NCBI RefSeq assembly: GCF_013300825.1
Contig: NZ_JAAIMY010000003.1
Location: forward strand, 1-64,000
Direction: 5' to 3'
DNA from: Blautia wexlerae
GTDB lineage: Bacteria; Bacillota; Clostridia; Lachnospirales; Lachnospiraceae
DNA length: 64,000 bases
Position numbers and translations under genes: made by a program. Positions within the stretch are counted from its first letter, which is position 1. Every line of letters starts with the position of its first letter. The notes under the pieces are model-generated. The model saw only the letters and a list, made by a program, of their open reading frames with translations, made no database searches and was not told the origin of the DNA. Shown one piece after another: positions 56,299 through 64,000 of the stretch.

Positions 56299-57480
56299 AT
56301 GATATTTCACGCATTTTTGATAAAATACGCAGAAATCGCTATCAAGGGTAAGAACAGATACATGTTCGAGGATGCCCTTGTAAAGCAGATGAACATCGCT
56401 CTTTCCAAAGTAGAAGGCGAGTTTGAAGTAAAGAAAGAACAGGGAAGAATTTATGTATTCTGCCCGGAACAGTATGATTATGATGAGACAGTAGAAGCTT
56501 TGCAGCACGTATTTGGTATTGTCGGAATCTGCCCTGTAGTGATCTGCGAGGATCAGGGATTCGAGCAGATGGCAAAGGACGTAGTTTCTTATATGAAAAA
56601 CTGTCATCCAAACTACAGCGGAAGCTTTAAAGTATATACAAGAAGAGCAAAGAAATCCTATCCGATCACATCCATGGAAGTCAGCGCAGAACTGGGCGGC
56701 CGCATTCTGGATGAATTCCCGGATGCAAGTGTAGATGTACATGAACCGGATCTGACTCTCTCTGTGGAAATCAGAGACAAGATTTATGTATATTCCCAGA
56801 CTATCAAGGGCGCAGGCGGAATGCCGATCGGCACAAACGGAAAAGCCATGCTTCTTCTTTCAGGCGGCATCGACAGCCCGGTAGCAGGATACATGATCGC
56901 AAAACGTGGCGTTAAAATTGACGCTGTATATTTCCACGCTCCGCCATACACCAGCGAGAGAGCAAAACAGAAAGTTGTAGATCTGGCAAAACAGGTAGCA
57001 AAATACAGTGGACCAATCCGCCTTCATGTAGTGAACTTCACAGATATCCAGCTTTATATTTACGACCAGTGTCCGCACGATGAGCTGACTATCATTATGC
57101 GTCGTTACATGATGCGTATTGCAGAGCATTTCGCAAAAGAAAGCAGATGTCTCGGTCTGATCACTGGAGAAAGTATCGGTCAGGTTGCCAGCCAGACCCT
57201 GCAGAGCCTTGCAGCAACAAACGAAGTCTGCACACTCCCTGTATACCGTCCGGTTATCGGATTCGACAAACAGGAAATCGTAGAAAGATCCTGGGAAATC
57301 GGAACCTATGAAACATCCATTCAGCCATTCGAAGACTGTTGTACTATTTTCGTGGCAAAACATCCGGTTACCAAACCAAACCTGAACGTGATCCACCGTT
57401 CTGAAACAAAACTGGAAGAAAAAATTGACGAACTCATGAAGACAGCGCTGGAGACTGTTGAGATTATTGAGATTGATTAA
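56299..57480 (+). CDS. thiI: tRNA 4-thiouridine synthase ThiI
   Basis: A 393-residue enzyme putting sulfur on U8 of tRNA. A ferredoxin-like and THUMP region (about 1-165) precede the PP-loop SGGIDSPVAGYMIAKRG. There is no C-terminal rhodanese domain, as is usual in Firmicutes, so sulfur must come from the desulfurase upstream. ESIGQVASQTLQSL is conserved. AGAAGGAG lies before ATG 56299. Confidence 0.95.
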   Translation: MIFHAFLIKYAEIAIKGKNRYMFEDALVKQMNIALSKVEGEFEVKKEQGRIYVFCPEQYDYDETVEALQHVFGIVGICPVVICEDQGFEQMAKDVVSYMKNCHPNYSGSFKVYTRRAKKSYPITSMEVSAELGGRILDEFPDASVDVHEPDLTLSVEIRDKIYVYSQTIKGAGGMPIGTNGKAMLLLSGGIDSPVAGYMIAKRGVKIDAVYFHAPPYTSERAKQKVVDLAKQVAKYSGPIRLHVVNFTDIQLYIYDQCPHDELTIIMRRYMMRIAEHFAKESRCLGLITGESIGQVASQTLQSLAATNEVCTLPVYRPVIGFDKQEIVERSWEIGTYETSIQPFEDCCTIFVAKHPVTKPNLNVIHRSETKLEEKIDELMKTALETVEIIEID

Positions 57481-57549
57481 TATCGATTACAAACATTCGG
57501 AATCTGCTGACGCTATTTCCTTATGTTTGAACTTGAAACTCTGGTATGC

Positions 57550-57580
57550 AAAAAAAAGAGGAACTGGTAAACAGTTCCTC
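57550..57580 (-). terminator. Intrinsic terminator of the HPr-like gene
   Basis: On the minus strand GAGGAACTG, TTTAC loop, CAGTTCCTC, then T8 (plus-strand A-run 57550-57557). Confidence 0.85.
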
Positions 57581-57596
57581 AATGACTGCGAAAAAA

Positions 57597-57833
57597 TTAT
57601 TCTGTAACGTATTTGCCTACGATTGCCATAACGGTATCAAGAGCAGCGCCATCAGCGTGGATGTTTAAATCGATTGGTTTGGATAAATCAAGGCTGAAAA
57701 TGCCCATGATAGATTTTGCGTCGATTACATATCTTCCGGATACTAAATCGAAATCGCAGTCGAATTTGCTGATTTCATTAACGAACGCTTTCACTTTATC
57801 GATAGAGTTCAGTGAAATTTTAACTGTTTTCAT
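57597..57833 (-). CDS. HPr family protein lacking the phospho-histidine
   Basis: A 78-residue HPr-fold protein. The Ser46-type region is clear (DAKSIMGIFSLDLSKPIDL), as is the typical end. The usual GLHARPA segment with His15 is replaced by SIDKVKAF, so it cannot pass phosphate in the PTS as HPr does. Crh of Bacillus is a comparable regulatory paralogue without that histidine, phosphorylated on Ser by HPr kinase. A regulatory role is therefore inferred. It is monocistronic with its own terminator. Confidence 0.85.
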   Translation of the reverse strand: MKTVKISLNSIDKVKAFVNEISKFDCDFDLVSGRYVIDAKSIMGIFSLDLSKPIDLNIHADGAALDTVMAIVGKYVTE

Positions 57834-58150
57834 TATGAGAACCTCCCTTAATAATAGTTATTTGCTGACCTGATTGTCTGTCAGCTTACAGTTTTCATCT
57901 TAACGGCAGAGACCATAAAAGTCAAGGTGAAAACGGATAAAATTTCCAGAAAGATTTAGTGAAAATGTAGAACAGTGCTAAAATATCAGACTGTTTTGTA
58001 GAAAATGAACAATAACTAAAGCGAAAACAAAATCTATTCTGTAAGCATATACGTTTTCGAAATGTCAGCATGTATACAAAGTCCAGACTACAGAAAATGA
58101 GTATGCAGGTATAGAATTATAAAAACAGAAAAATCAATTAGGAGGAAAGA

Positions 58151-59482
58151 ATGGGAAAAAAAGTTGCACTTCACAACTTAGGATGTAAAGTAAACGCCTA
58201 TGAAGTAGAAGCCATGCAGCAGCTCCTGGAAGAAGCGGGCTACGAGATCGTACCTTTTGAACCGGGCGCTGATGTATATTTAATTAATACCTGTACAGTA
58301 ACCAACATTGCAGACCGTAAATCCAGACAGATGCTGCACAAAGCAAAGAAAATGAACCCGGATGCTATCGTGATCGCAGCCGGATGTTATGTACAGACAG
58401 ATGAAGGGAAACTGGATAAAGATGAGGCTGTAGACCTGATCCTTGGAAACAATCAGAAAGGAAATATTGTCCAGGTACTCGAGGAATATGAGCAACAGCA
58501 CACCAAACAGAAACATGTGCTCAAGATAAACCAGACAAAAGAATATGAAGAACTGGCAATTGATCATACAGCAGAGCATGTACGCGCATATATCAAAGTT
58601 CAGGACGGCTGTAATCAATTCTGTACTTACTGTATCATTCCTTATGCAAGAGGTCGTGTCAGAAGCCGTAAGATCGCGCATGTAATGGATGAGGTTCATG
58701 CACTTGCAGCAAAAGGATACAAGGAAGTTGTTCTGACAGGAATTCATTTAAGCTCTTATGGTGTAGATTTCCCGGCAGAAGAGAAAGAAACACTGCTTTC
58801 CCTGATCCGGGCAGTACATGAGGTAGAAGGAATCGAACGAATCCGTCTGGGCTCCCTGGAACCGGGAATCATCACAGAAGAATTTGTGCAGAGCATTGCC
58901 GCATTGCCGAAAATGTGTCCGCATTTCCATCTGTCCCTGCAGAGCGGATGTGATACCACACTGGAGCGAATGAATCGCAGATACAGAAGCGCAGAATATG
59001 CAGAGAAATGCGGGCTTCTGAGAAAATATCTGGGAAATCCTGCGCTTACCACAGATGTGATCGTTGGTTTTCCGATGGAAACAGAAGAAGATTTTCAGGA
59101 TTCCTATGATTTCGTAGAGAGCATTCATTTTTATGAAACTCATATTTTCAAATATTCCCGCCGCCATGGAACAAAGGCTGCAGCCATGTCCGGACAGCTC
59201 ACTGAAGCACAGAAAGCGGTCAGAAGTGATAAAATGCTTGCTTTAAATGAACAGCATGCGAAAGAATATGAGAAATCCATGCTCGGCAGTGAACTGAAAG
59301 TACTTCTTGAGGAAGAAGTAGAGATTAACGGAGAGCAGTGGTATATTGGCCACAGTATGGAATATATTAAAACAGCAGTGAAAAAACAGGACAACTATAG
59401 TGTGAATGACATCATTACTGTAAAAGCTGAAGAATTCCTGGAAGAACATACATTAACAGGTGAGGTTCTGGGAGTAGAATAG
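58151..59482 (+). CDS. mtaB: tRNA t6A37 methylthiotransferase MtaB
   Basis: A 443-residue radical SAM enzyme that makes ms2t6A at tRNA position 37. The UPF0004 domain starts ALHNLGCKVNAYEVEAM with further cysteines at NTCTVTN and AAGCYVQ; the radical SAM cluster motif is GCNQFCTYCIIPYARG; a TRAM domain closes the protein. The KVN and CIIPYARGR variants suit MtaB better than MiaB or RimO. TTAGGAGG lies before ATG 58151. The 317 bases before it (57834-58150) hold no gene or clear promoter. Confidence 0.93.
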   Translation: MGKKVALHNLGCKVNAYEVEAMQQLLEEAGYEIVPFEPGADVYLINTCTVTNIADRKSRQMLHKAKKMNPDAIVIAAGCYVQTDEGKLDKDEAVDLILGNNQKGNIVQVLEEYEQQHTKQKHVLKINQTKEYEELAIDHTAEHVRAYIKVQDGCNQFCTYCIIPYARGRVRSRKIAHVMDEVHALAAKGYKEVVLTGIHLSSYGVDFPAEEKETLLSLIRAVHEVEGIERIRLGSLEPGIITEEFVQSIAALPKMCPHFHLSLQSGCDTTLERMNRRYRSAEYAEKCGLLRKYLGNPALTTDVIVGFPMETEEDFQDSYDFVESIHFYETHIFKYSRRHGTKAAAMSGQLTEAQKAVRSDKMLALNEQHAKEYEKSMLGSELKVLLEEEVEINGEQWYIGHSMEYIKTAVKKQDNYSVNDIITVKAEEFLEEHTLTGEVLGVE

Positions 59483-59606
59483 TTACAGTTCACACACCAC
59501 TATCCCGAGACATACAAGCCAAAATTCCATTGCCGCAGGCAATCTGGAATGAATTTTGGCTATGTTACTGAGAACGGAGTGAACAGTAACGTGTGTGAAC
59601 AGTAAC
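59482..59606 (+). repeat. Hairpin repeat family 2, copy 2 (nested palindrome)
   Basis: Outer arms GTTACAGTTCACACAC (from 59482) and GTGTGTGAACAGTAAC (59591-59606) are nearly perfect complements. Inside are GCCAAAATTC against GAATTTTGGC with an ATTGCC-GCAG-GGCAAT tip, and GTTACTG (59564) against CAGTAAC (to 59590). The inner part nearly equals 21381-21453. The left arm begins on the mtaB stop codon. Confidence 0.75.
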
Positions 59607-59630
59607 GAATAATCATCAATAAATTTGCGG

Positions 59631-59659
59631 TTGCACAATACGTGGAATTATATTAAAAT
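59631..59659 (+). promoter_or_regulatory. Promoter of the ireB-ruvX-rnj operon
   Basis: TTGCAC at 59631-59636, 17-base spacer, TAAAAT at 59654-59659, about 100 bases before ireB. Confidence 0.6.
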
Positions 59660-59762
59660 ATAGAAGAATATATGTGTATTGTATACGAAATTTGCAATAC
59701 ATAGCAAAGCAGAATTACTAAGAAGGCTTTGCGACAATAAATCAGGTAAGGACGTGAATAAA

Positions 59763-60035
59763 ATGGCAGAGAACAATCTGGGTAATACCCAATATTTCAG
59801 AACAAAACCAGACCAGGAACTTCAGGTAAAAGAAGTTCTGGATCTTGTTTACACAGCAATGGATGAGAAAGGATACAATCCGGTCAATCAGATCGTTGGA
59901 TATATTATGTCCGGAGATCCTACTTACATCACCAGTCATAAGGGCGCAAGAAGCATGATCATGAAGGTAGAGCGCGACGAACTGGTAGAGGAACTTTTAA
60001 ACGAGTATATTAAGAACAAATCCTGGGAACGCTGA
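59763..60035 (+). CDS. IreB family regulatory phosphoprotein
   Basis: A 90-residue protein of the IreB (DUF965/UPF0297) family. [20 protein letters not shown] and [24 protein letters not shown] blocks, then [14 protein letters not shown], are near-invariant. In enterococci IreB is phosphorylated by the kinase IreK and affects cephalosporin resistance; the kinase is not in the window. ATG 59763 follows AAGGACG. It is directly followed by ruvX, a conserved pairing. Confidence 0.92.
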   Translation: MAENNLGNTQYFRTKPDQELQVKEVLDLVYTAMDEKGYNPVNQIVGYIMSGDPTYITSHKGARSMIMKVERDELVEELLNEYIKNKSWER

Positions 60036-60036
60036 T

Positions 60037-60459
60037 ATGAGGGTTCTGGGATTAGATTATGGATCAAAAACAGTCGGTGTAGCTATCAGTGATCCGTTGG
60101 GGATCACCGCTCAGGGTGTAGAGACGATCTGGCGTAAACAGGAGAACCACCTGCGCCAGACACTTGCCCGTATTGAAGAACTTGTTTCGGAATATCACGT
60201 GGAGAAGATCGTGCTTGGATATCCGAAGAACATGAACAATACGATTGGAGAACGTGCCCAAAAATCACTGGAATTTAAAGAAATGCTGGAGAGACGTACA
60301 GGTCTTGAAGTGATCATGTGGGACGAGCGTCTGACAACAGTAGAAGCCAATCGTACTTTAATGGAAGCCAGTGTGCGCAGAGAGAACCGCAAGCAGTATC
60401 TGGATCAGCTGGCTGCTGTTTTTATTTTGCAGGGATATCTGGATTCCCTGTCCTGTTAG
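60037..60459 (+). CDS. ruvX: Holliday junction resolvase-like RuvX (YqgF)
   Basis: A 140-residue RNase H-fold nuclease. [20 protein letters not shown] carries the first catalytic Asp; [18 protein letters not shown] and [14 protein letters not shown] are the other conserved blocks. The family is linked to pre-16S rRNA processing and junction resolution. It begins one base after the ireB stop. Confidence 0.93.
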   Translation: MRVLGLDYGSKTVGVAISDPLGITAQGVETIWRKQENHLRQTLARIEELVSEYHVEKIVLGYPKNMNNTIGERAQKSLEFKEMLERRTGLEVIMWDERLTTVEANRTLMEASVRRENRKQYLDQLAAVFILQGYLDSLSC

Positions 60460-60471
60460 GAGATTAATAAG

Positions 60472-60729
60472 ATGGAGAAAATTAAATTTCAGCTTGAGGA
60501 CGGAACAGAAGCGGAGTTTTATGTAGAGGAGCAGACCAGGATCGGAGGAGTTGCATATCTTCTGGTATCTGATTCTCAGGATGATGAGGCGACAGCCTAT
60601 ATTTTTAAAGACGTGTCAGAGGATGACAGTCAGGAAGCCTGCTATGAAATGGTCGAGGACGAGGATGAGATGCAGGCTGTTTTTAAAGTATTTGAACAAA
60701 TGTTAGATGACGTAGACCTTGAAATGTAG
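60472..60729 (+). CDS. DUF1292 family protein
   Basis: An 85-residue acidic protein of the DUF1292/YrzB type, found beside ireB and ruvX across Firmicutes. FQLEDGTEAEFYVEEQTRIG and YLLVSDS are the recognisable part. The function is unknown. GTTAGGAGATTAATAAG gives the ribosome site. Confidence 0.85.
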   Translation: MEKIKFQLEDGTEAEFYVEEQTRIGGVAYLLVSDSQDDEATAYIFKDVSEDDSQEACYEMVEDEDEMQAVFKVFEQMLDDVDLEM

Positions 60730-60745
60730 CATGGAGGTGTAGTAC

Positions 60746-62641
60746 TTGAGTAACGAAAATAACAACCAGTTTAATAATGAAGCGCGTGAAAATCATGACG
60801 GACAGTTCGGACATGGTCAGAAGAGGCCATACAACAGACCGAAGAATTATAAATATAAACCACAGCACAGAAACTCTTATGGAAGAAAACCAATGCAGGA
60901 CCGCAAGGCTCCGGCAGATAAAGAGAAGAACGGAATACAGGTACCATTTAAGGCTGCGATAAAGAATTCTTCCCGCAGACCGAAGAAACCAACATCTAAA
61001 TTAAAGATCATTCCTCTGGGTGGTCTGGAACAGATTGGAATGAATATCACAGCATTTGAATATGAAGACAGCATTGTTGTGGTAGACTGCGGTCTTGCTT
61101 TCCCGGAAGATGATATGCTCGGAATTGACCTTGTCATTCCGGATGTCACCTATTTAAAAGAGAATATTTCCAAAGTAAAAGGCTTTGTGATCACTCATGG
61201 ACATGAGGACCATATCGGTGCGCTGCCGTATGTACTCAAAGATGTAAATGTCCCTGTTTATTCCACGAAGCTGACCATTGCCCTTATTGCAAATAAGCTG
61301 AAAGAGCATAATATGACCAATACTACCAAGTTAAAGGAAGTAAGGCATGGACAGGTCATTAATCTTGGTGATTTTTCAATTGAATTTATCAAGACAAACC
61401 ATAGTATCCAGGATGCATCTGCACTTGCGATCTATTCTCCGGCAGGCATTGTAGTGCATACCGGCGACTTTAAAGTAGATTATACTCCTGTATTCGGAGA
61501 TGCCATTGATCTGCAGCGTTTTGCAGAGATTGGAAGAAAGGGAGTACTGGCACTGATGTGTGACAGTACTAATGCAGAGAGAACCGGATTTACCATGTCT
61601 GAACGTTCTGTGGGACATGTATTTGATAATCTTTTCAATGAATATAAGACAAACAGAATCATTATTGCCACTTTTGCATCCAATGTAGACCGCGTACAGC
61701 AGATCATTAACACAGCTTATCGTTTCGGACGCAAGGTTGCAGTAGAGGGCCGCAGTATGGTAAATGTTATTACAACTGCAGCAGAGCTTGGATACCTTCG
61801 CATTCCGGATCAGACTCTGATTGAGATCGATCAGGTTAAGAATTACCCGGATGAACAGGTAGTGCTGATCACAACAGGAAGCCAGGGTGAATCCATGGCA
61901 GCTCTTTCCCGTATGGCTGCAAACATCCATAAGAAAATAGTGATCAAACCGAATGATACTATTATTTTCAGTTCCAATCCGATTCCGGGAAATGAGAAAG
62001 CGGTATCCAAGGTTATCAATGAGCTTTCCATGAAGGGTGCGAAGGTTATTTTCCAGGATGTCCATGTTTCCGGACATGCCTGCCAGGAAGAAATCAAGCT
62101 GATCTATTCTCTGGTAAAACCGAAATATGCAATCCCTGTTCATGGTGAATACAGACATCTGACCGCACAGAAAAATGTGGTTGAGGAACTTGGAATCCCC
62201 AAAGAGAATATCTTTGTCCTTGCATCCGGAAATATTCTGGAGCTTGACAGCCAGAGTGCACAAGTAACAGGCACTGTACACACAGGAGCAATCCTGGTAG
62301 ACGGACTTGGTGTAGGAGATGTAGGAAATATCGTTCTTCGTGACCGTCAGCATCTTGCAGAAGATGGAATTATGATCGTTGTGGTTACGTTGGAACGCCA
62401 CAGCAATGTGATTCTTGCAGGACCGGACATTGTTTCCAGAGGCTTCGTATATGTGAGGGAATCTGAGGATCTGATGGATGATGCAAGAGAAGTGGTAGAG
62501 AATGCACTGGATTCTTGTCTGGAACGTAATATTACGGATTGGGGCAAGATTAAGACAGTTGTGAAGGATGCGCTCAGTGAATTTTTATGGAAACGTACCA
62601 AGAGAAGTCCTATGATCCTGCCTATTATCATGGAGGCATAA
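60746..62641 (+). CDS. Ribonuclease J
   Basis: A 631-residue metallo-beta-lactamase/beta-CASP RNase that degrades and matures mRNA and rRNA. The metal motif is ITHGHEDHIGALPYVL; HTGDFKVD and MCDSTNAERTG follow; the beta-CASP region and the C-terminal VPVHGEYRHL-like segment (IPVHGEYRHL) are present. The first 85 residues are a basic, Asn/Arg-rich extension. It starts with TTG 60746 after GGAGGTG at 60733-60739, the only good start in frame. Confidence 0.94.
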   Translation: MSNENNNQFNNEARENHDGQFGHGQKRPYNRPKNYKYKPQHRNSYGRKPMQDRKAPADKEKNGIQVPFKAAIKNSSRRPKKPTSKLKIIPLGGLEQIGMNITAFEYEDSIVVVDCGLAFPEDDMLGIDLVIPDVTYLKENISKVKGFVITHGHEDHIGALPYVLKDVNVPVYSTKLTIALIANKLKEHNMTNTTKLKEVRHGQVINLGDFSIEFIKTNHSIQDASALAIYSPAGIVVHTGDFKVDYTPVFGDAIDLQRFAEIGRKGVLALMCDSTNAERTGFTMSERSVGHVFDNLFNEYKTNRIIIATFASNVDRVQQIINTAYRFGRKVAVEGRSMVNVITTAAELGYLRIPDQTLIEIDQVKNYPDEQVVLITTGSQGESMAALSRMAANIHKKIVIKPNDTIIFSSNPIPGNEKAVSKVINELSMKGAKVIFQDVHVSGHACQEEIKLIYSLVKPKYAIPVHGEYRHLTAQKNVVEELGIPKENIFVLASGNILELDSQSAQVTGTVHTGAILVDGLGVGDVGNIVLRDRQHLAEDGIMIVVVTLERHSNVILAGPDIVSRGFVYVRESEDLMDDAREVVENALDSCLERNITDWGKIKTVVKDALSEFLWKRTKRSPMILPIIMEA

Positions 62642-62642
62642 A

Positions 62643-62987
62643 ATGGAATCAAATACAATAGAGGAAAGTATAAAAGGGCTTCTGGAGGCTATAAAGGAGA
62701 GTCCTAAATATCTGGAATTTCAGAAGCAGAGTGATATCCTGAAAAAGAAGCCCGAACTGAAGGAACGTGTGGATACATTCAGGGCAGATAATTATAAAGT
62801 CCAGAATGAATGTGATTCTGATAATCTGTTTGAAGTTGTAGAGCAGATGGGAAAAGAATCCGCAGAGCTTCGCAGACACCCGGAAGTGAATGCGTATCTG
62901 GATGCGGAGCTTGCTTTGTGCAAAATGATGCAGAGAATCTGTATAAAACTGGGAGAAGGTATTGATATAGATGTCCCGGGAATGTGA
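62643..62987 (+). CDS. YlbF family regulator
   Basis: A 114-residue all-helical protein of the YlbF/YmcA (DUF964) family. ESIKGLLEAIKESPKYLEFQ and a Glu/Arg-rich middle are typical. In Bacillus these proteins form a complex that guides RNase Y; here the gene follows RNase J by one base, again placing it with RNA decay. The ribosome site GGAGG lies within the end of the RNase J gene. Confidence 0.85.
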   Translation: MESNTIEESIKGLLEAIKESPKYLEFQKQSDILKKKPELKERVDTFRADNYKVQNECDSDNLFEVVEQMGKESAELRRHPEVNAYLDAELALCKMMQRICIKLGEGIDIDVPGM

Positions 62988-63062
62988 TCAGATAAACTGT
63001 AAAACAGTTATCCGGTTGTGATCAGATAACTGAGCGGATGATTATGATTATATCCGCCTGAC
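62988..63062 (+). other. Two small hairpins before the MltG-like gene
   Basis: GATAAACTG and CAGTTATC (about 62992-63012), and GCGGAT and ATCCGC (about 63033-63057), each form short stems. Neither has a T-run, so transcription probably continues. Confidence 0.4.
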
Positions 63063-63082
63063 ATACAGAAAGGAAATAGCTT

Positions 63083-63487
63083 ATGAGTGATACCAGAGAA
63101 CGGGCAGGTGCAGCAGGCGTTGTTGTTGCAGGAACGTTTTTTAAGATCGTACTTTATATATGTGTGATAGTTTTACTTTTCTGGGTAGGAAAGGCTTCTT
63201 ATCAGTTTGGACATGATGTCTTTAATCAGCAGGCCATGAGTCCCGGAGAAGGACAGGAAGTTACAGTGGTGATCAAGGAAGATGCTTCCCTGTATAAGAT
63301 TGCCAAAACTCTTCAGAAAAAAGGTCTGGTCAAGAGTGCAACGGTATTTTATGTTCAGGAGAGAATGTCCACTTATCATGGAAAGCTTCAGGCCGGAACG
63401 TATCTGTTAAGTACGGCATATACACCTAATCGTATCATGGGAATTCTGGCAGGTGATGATGAACAGGAAGGGGTAAGTGATTCGTGA
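63083..63487 (+). CDS. Short MltG/YceG-like membrane protein
   Basis: A 134-residue protein with one membrane segment (about 18-40) and an extracytoplasmic LysM-like part matching the N-terminus of MltG: VTVVIKEDASLYKIAKTLQK, LVKSATVFYV and LQAGTYLLSTAYTPNRIM. The catalytic C-terminal transglycosylase domain of MltG (with its Glu) is absent, yet the gene ends cleanly and overlaps the next start, so this looks like a genuine short form. Peptidoglycan binding is inferred. Confidence 0.78.
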   Translation: MSDTRERAGAAGVVVAGTFFKIVLYICVIVLLFWVGKASYQFGHDVFNQQAMSPGEGQEVTVVIKEDASLYKIAKTLQKKGLVKSATVFYVQERMSTYHGKLQAGTYLLSTAYTPNRIMGILAGDDEQEGVSDS

Positions 63488-64000
63488 TAGTTGACGAGCG
63501 GATGCGTACCTATATTAATTCACTGGATATGGGAAATACACCGTTTCTTGAAGAATTGGAGCAGTATGCCATCAGGGAACGAGTGCCGATCATCCGGAGA
63601 GAAATGCAGAGCTTTATAAAAATGTTTCTGGCTGTAAATCGGCCGAAGCGTATTCTGGAGGTGGGGACAGCCATTGGCTTCTCCACACTTCTTATGTGTG
63701 AATATGGTCCGGAGGATCTTGAAATGGTAACGATCGAGAATTATGAGAAGAGGATCCCCATCGCAAAAGAGAATTTCAGGAGAGCCGGTCGGGAAGCGCA
63801 GATTACTCTGCTAGAGGGAGACGCAGGACAGATATTAAAAGAACTGGAAGATTCATTTGACATGATCTTTATGGATGCTGCAAAGGGACAGTATATCAAC
63901 TGGCTTCCGGATGTGATGCGTCTTATGAAAAATGGCGGTGTTCTCATTTCTGACAATGTGCTTCAGGAGGGTGATATCATAGAGTCGCATTATCTGGTAG
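63484..64000 (+). CDS. SAM-dependent O-methyltransferase, cut by window end
   Basis: The open frame starts at GTG 63484, overlapping the previous stop, and runs off the window after 172 codons. ILEVGTAIGFSTLLMCEYGP is the SAM-binding motif I, EMVTIENYE motif post-I, and FDMIFMDAAKGQYINWL and GGVLISDNVL the metal and catalytic region of the class I O-methyltransferase (COMT-like, YrrM) family. In Firmicutes YrrM sits beside mltG and U32 peptidases and acts on tRNA hydroxyuridine; that identity is likely but not proven here. Confidence 0.85.
   Translation, partial: MIVDERMRTYINSLDMGNTPFLEELEQYAIRERVPIIRREMQSFIKMFLAVNRPKRILEVGTAIGFSTLLMCEYGPEDLEMVTIENYEKRIPIAKENFRRAGREAQITLLEGDAGQILKELEDSFDMIFMDAAKGQYINWLPDVMRLMKNGGVLISDNVLQEGDIIESHYLV

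Overview
The window looks like chromosomal DNA from a Gram-positive gut anaerobe of the Clostridia, most likely Lachnospiraceae and Blautia-like. This is inferred from the mixture of families (glutamine synthetase III, OPT transporter, IreB, YlbF, RNase J, CIRCE/HrcA, a T-box trp operon), the strong AGGAGG-type ribosome binding sites and the moderately low GC. Nearly all genes are on the + strand; the exceptions are a HAD phosphatase, the tracrRNA, a LysR regulator and an HPr-like protein.

Layout. 1-1.9 kb: the 3' end of a tRNA-Met, then an NCS2 purine/pyrimidine permease behind a short leader with an intrinsic terminator. 2.0-9.1 kb: a complete tryptophan operon trpEGDCFBA behind a T-box leader. 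9.1-27.5 kb: housekeeping and accessory genes: Cof-type phosphatase, lipid kinase, glutamine synthetase III, MoxR ATPase with a VWA partner, OPT transporter with an orphan PqqD-like protein, YitT, PucR/CdaR-type regulator, FtsE-FtsX-CtpA, DegV and an anchored 5'-nucleotidase. 27.5-34.5 kb: a type II-A CRISPR-Cas locus (minus-strand tracrRNA, cas9, broken cas1, cas2, csn2, a leader ending in a streptococcal-like anchoring motif, and 12 repeats with 11 spacers), followed at once by a NADAR-domain gene. 35.0-41.5 kb: a SulP transporter with an unusual C-terminal extension, then a LysR regulator divergent from an SLC13 transporter and the two subunits of an L-tartrate dehydratase/class I fumarase. 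42.0-47.0 kb: a BvgS-like hybrid sensor kinase and uvrB. 47.4-57.5 kb: the heat-shock operon hrcA-grpE-dnaK-dnaJ under CIRCE, a PAP2 phosphatase, prmA, rsmE, a cysteine desulfurase and thiI. 57.6-64 kb: an HPr-like protein without the phosphorylatable histidine, mtaB, then ireB, ruvX, DUF1292, rnj, ylbF, a short MltG-like protein and an O-methyltransferase cut by the window end.

Most notable points. (1) In the CRISPR locus the tracrRNA is divergent from cas9. Its promoter lies over the cas9 ribosome binding site and start codon, and its predicted 5' end folds back on its own anti-repeat. (2) cas1 carries a tightly localised frameshift, so interference looks intact but spacer acquisition is predicted to be lost. 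(3) Three intergenic regions carry long perfect palindromes (27-28 bp arms) whose arm sequences differ but whose flanks are shared, which looks like an undescribed repeat family. A second hairpin repeat family occurs at 21.4 and 59.5 kb, with a fragment at 10.3 kb.

All calls are from reading the sequence only; no database search or folding program was run.
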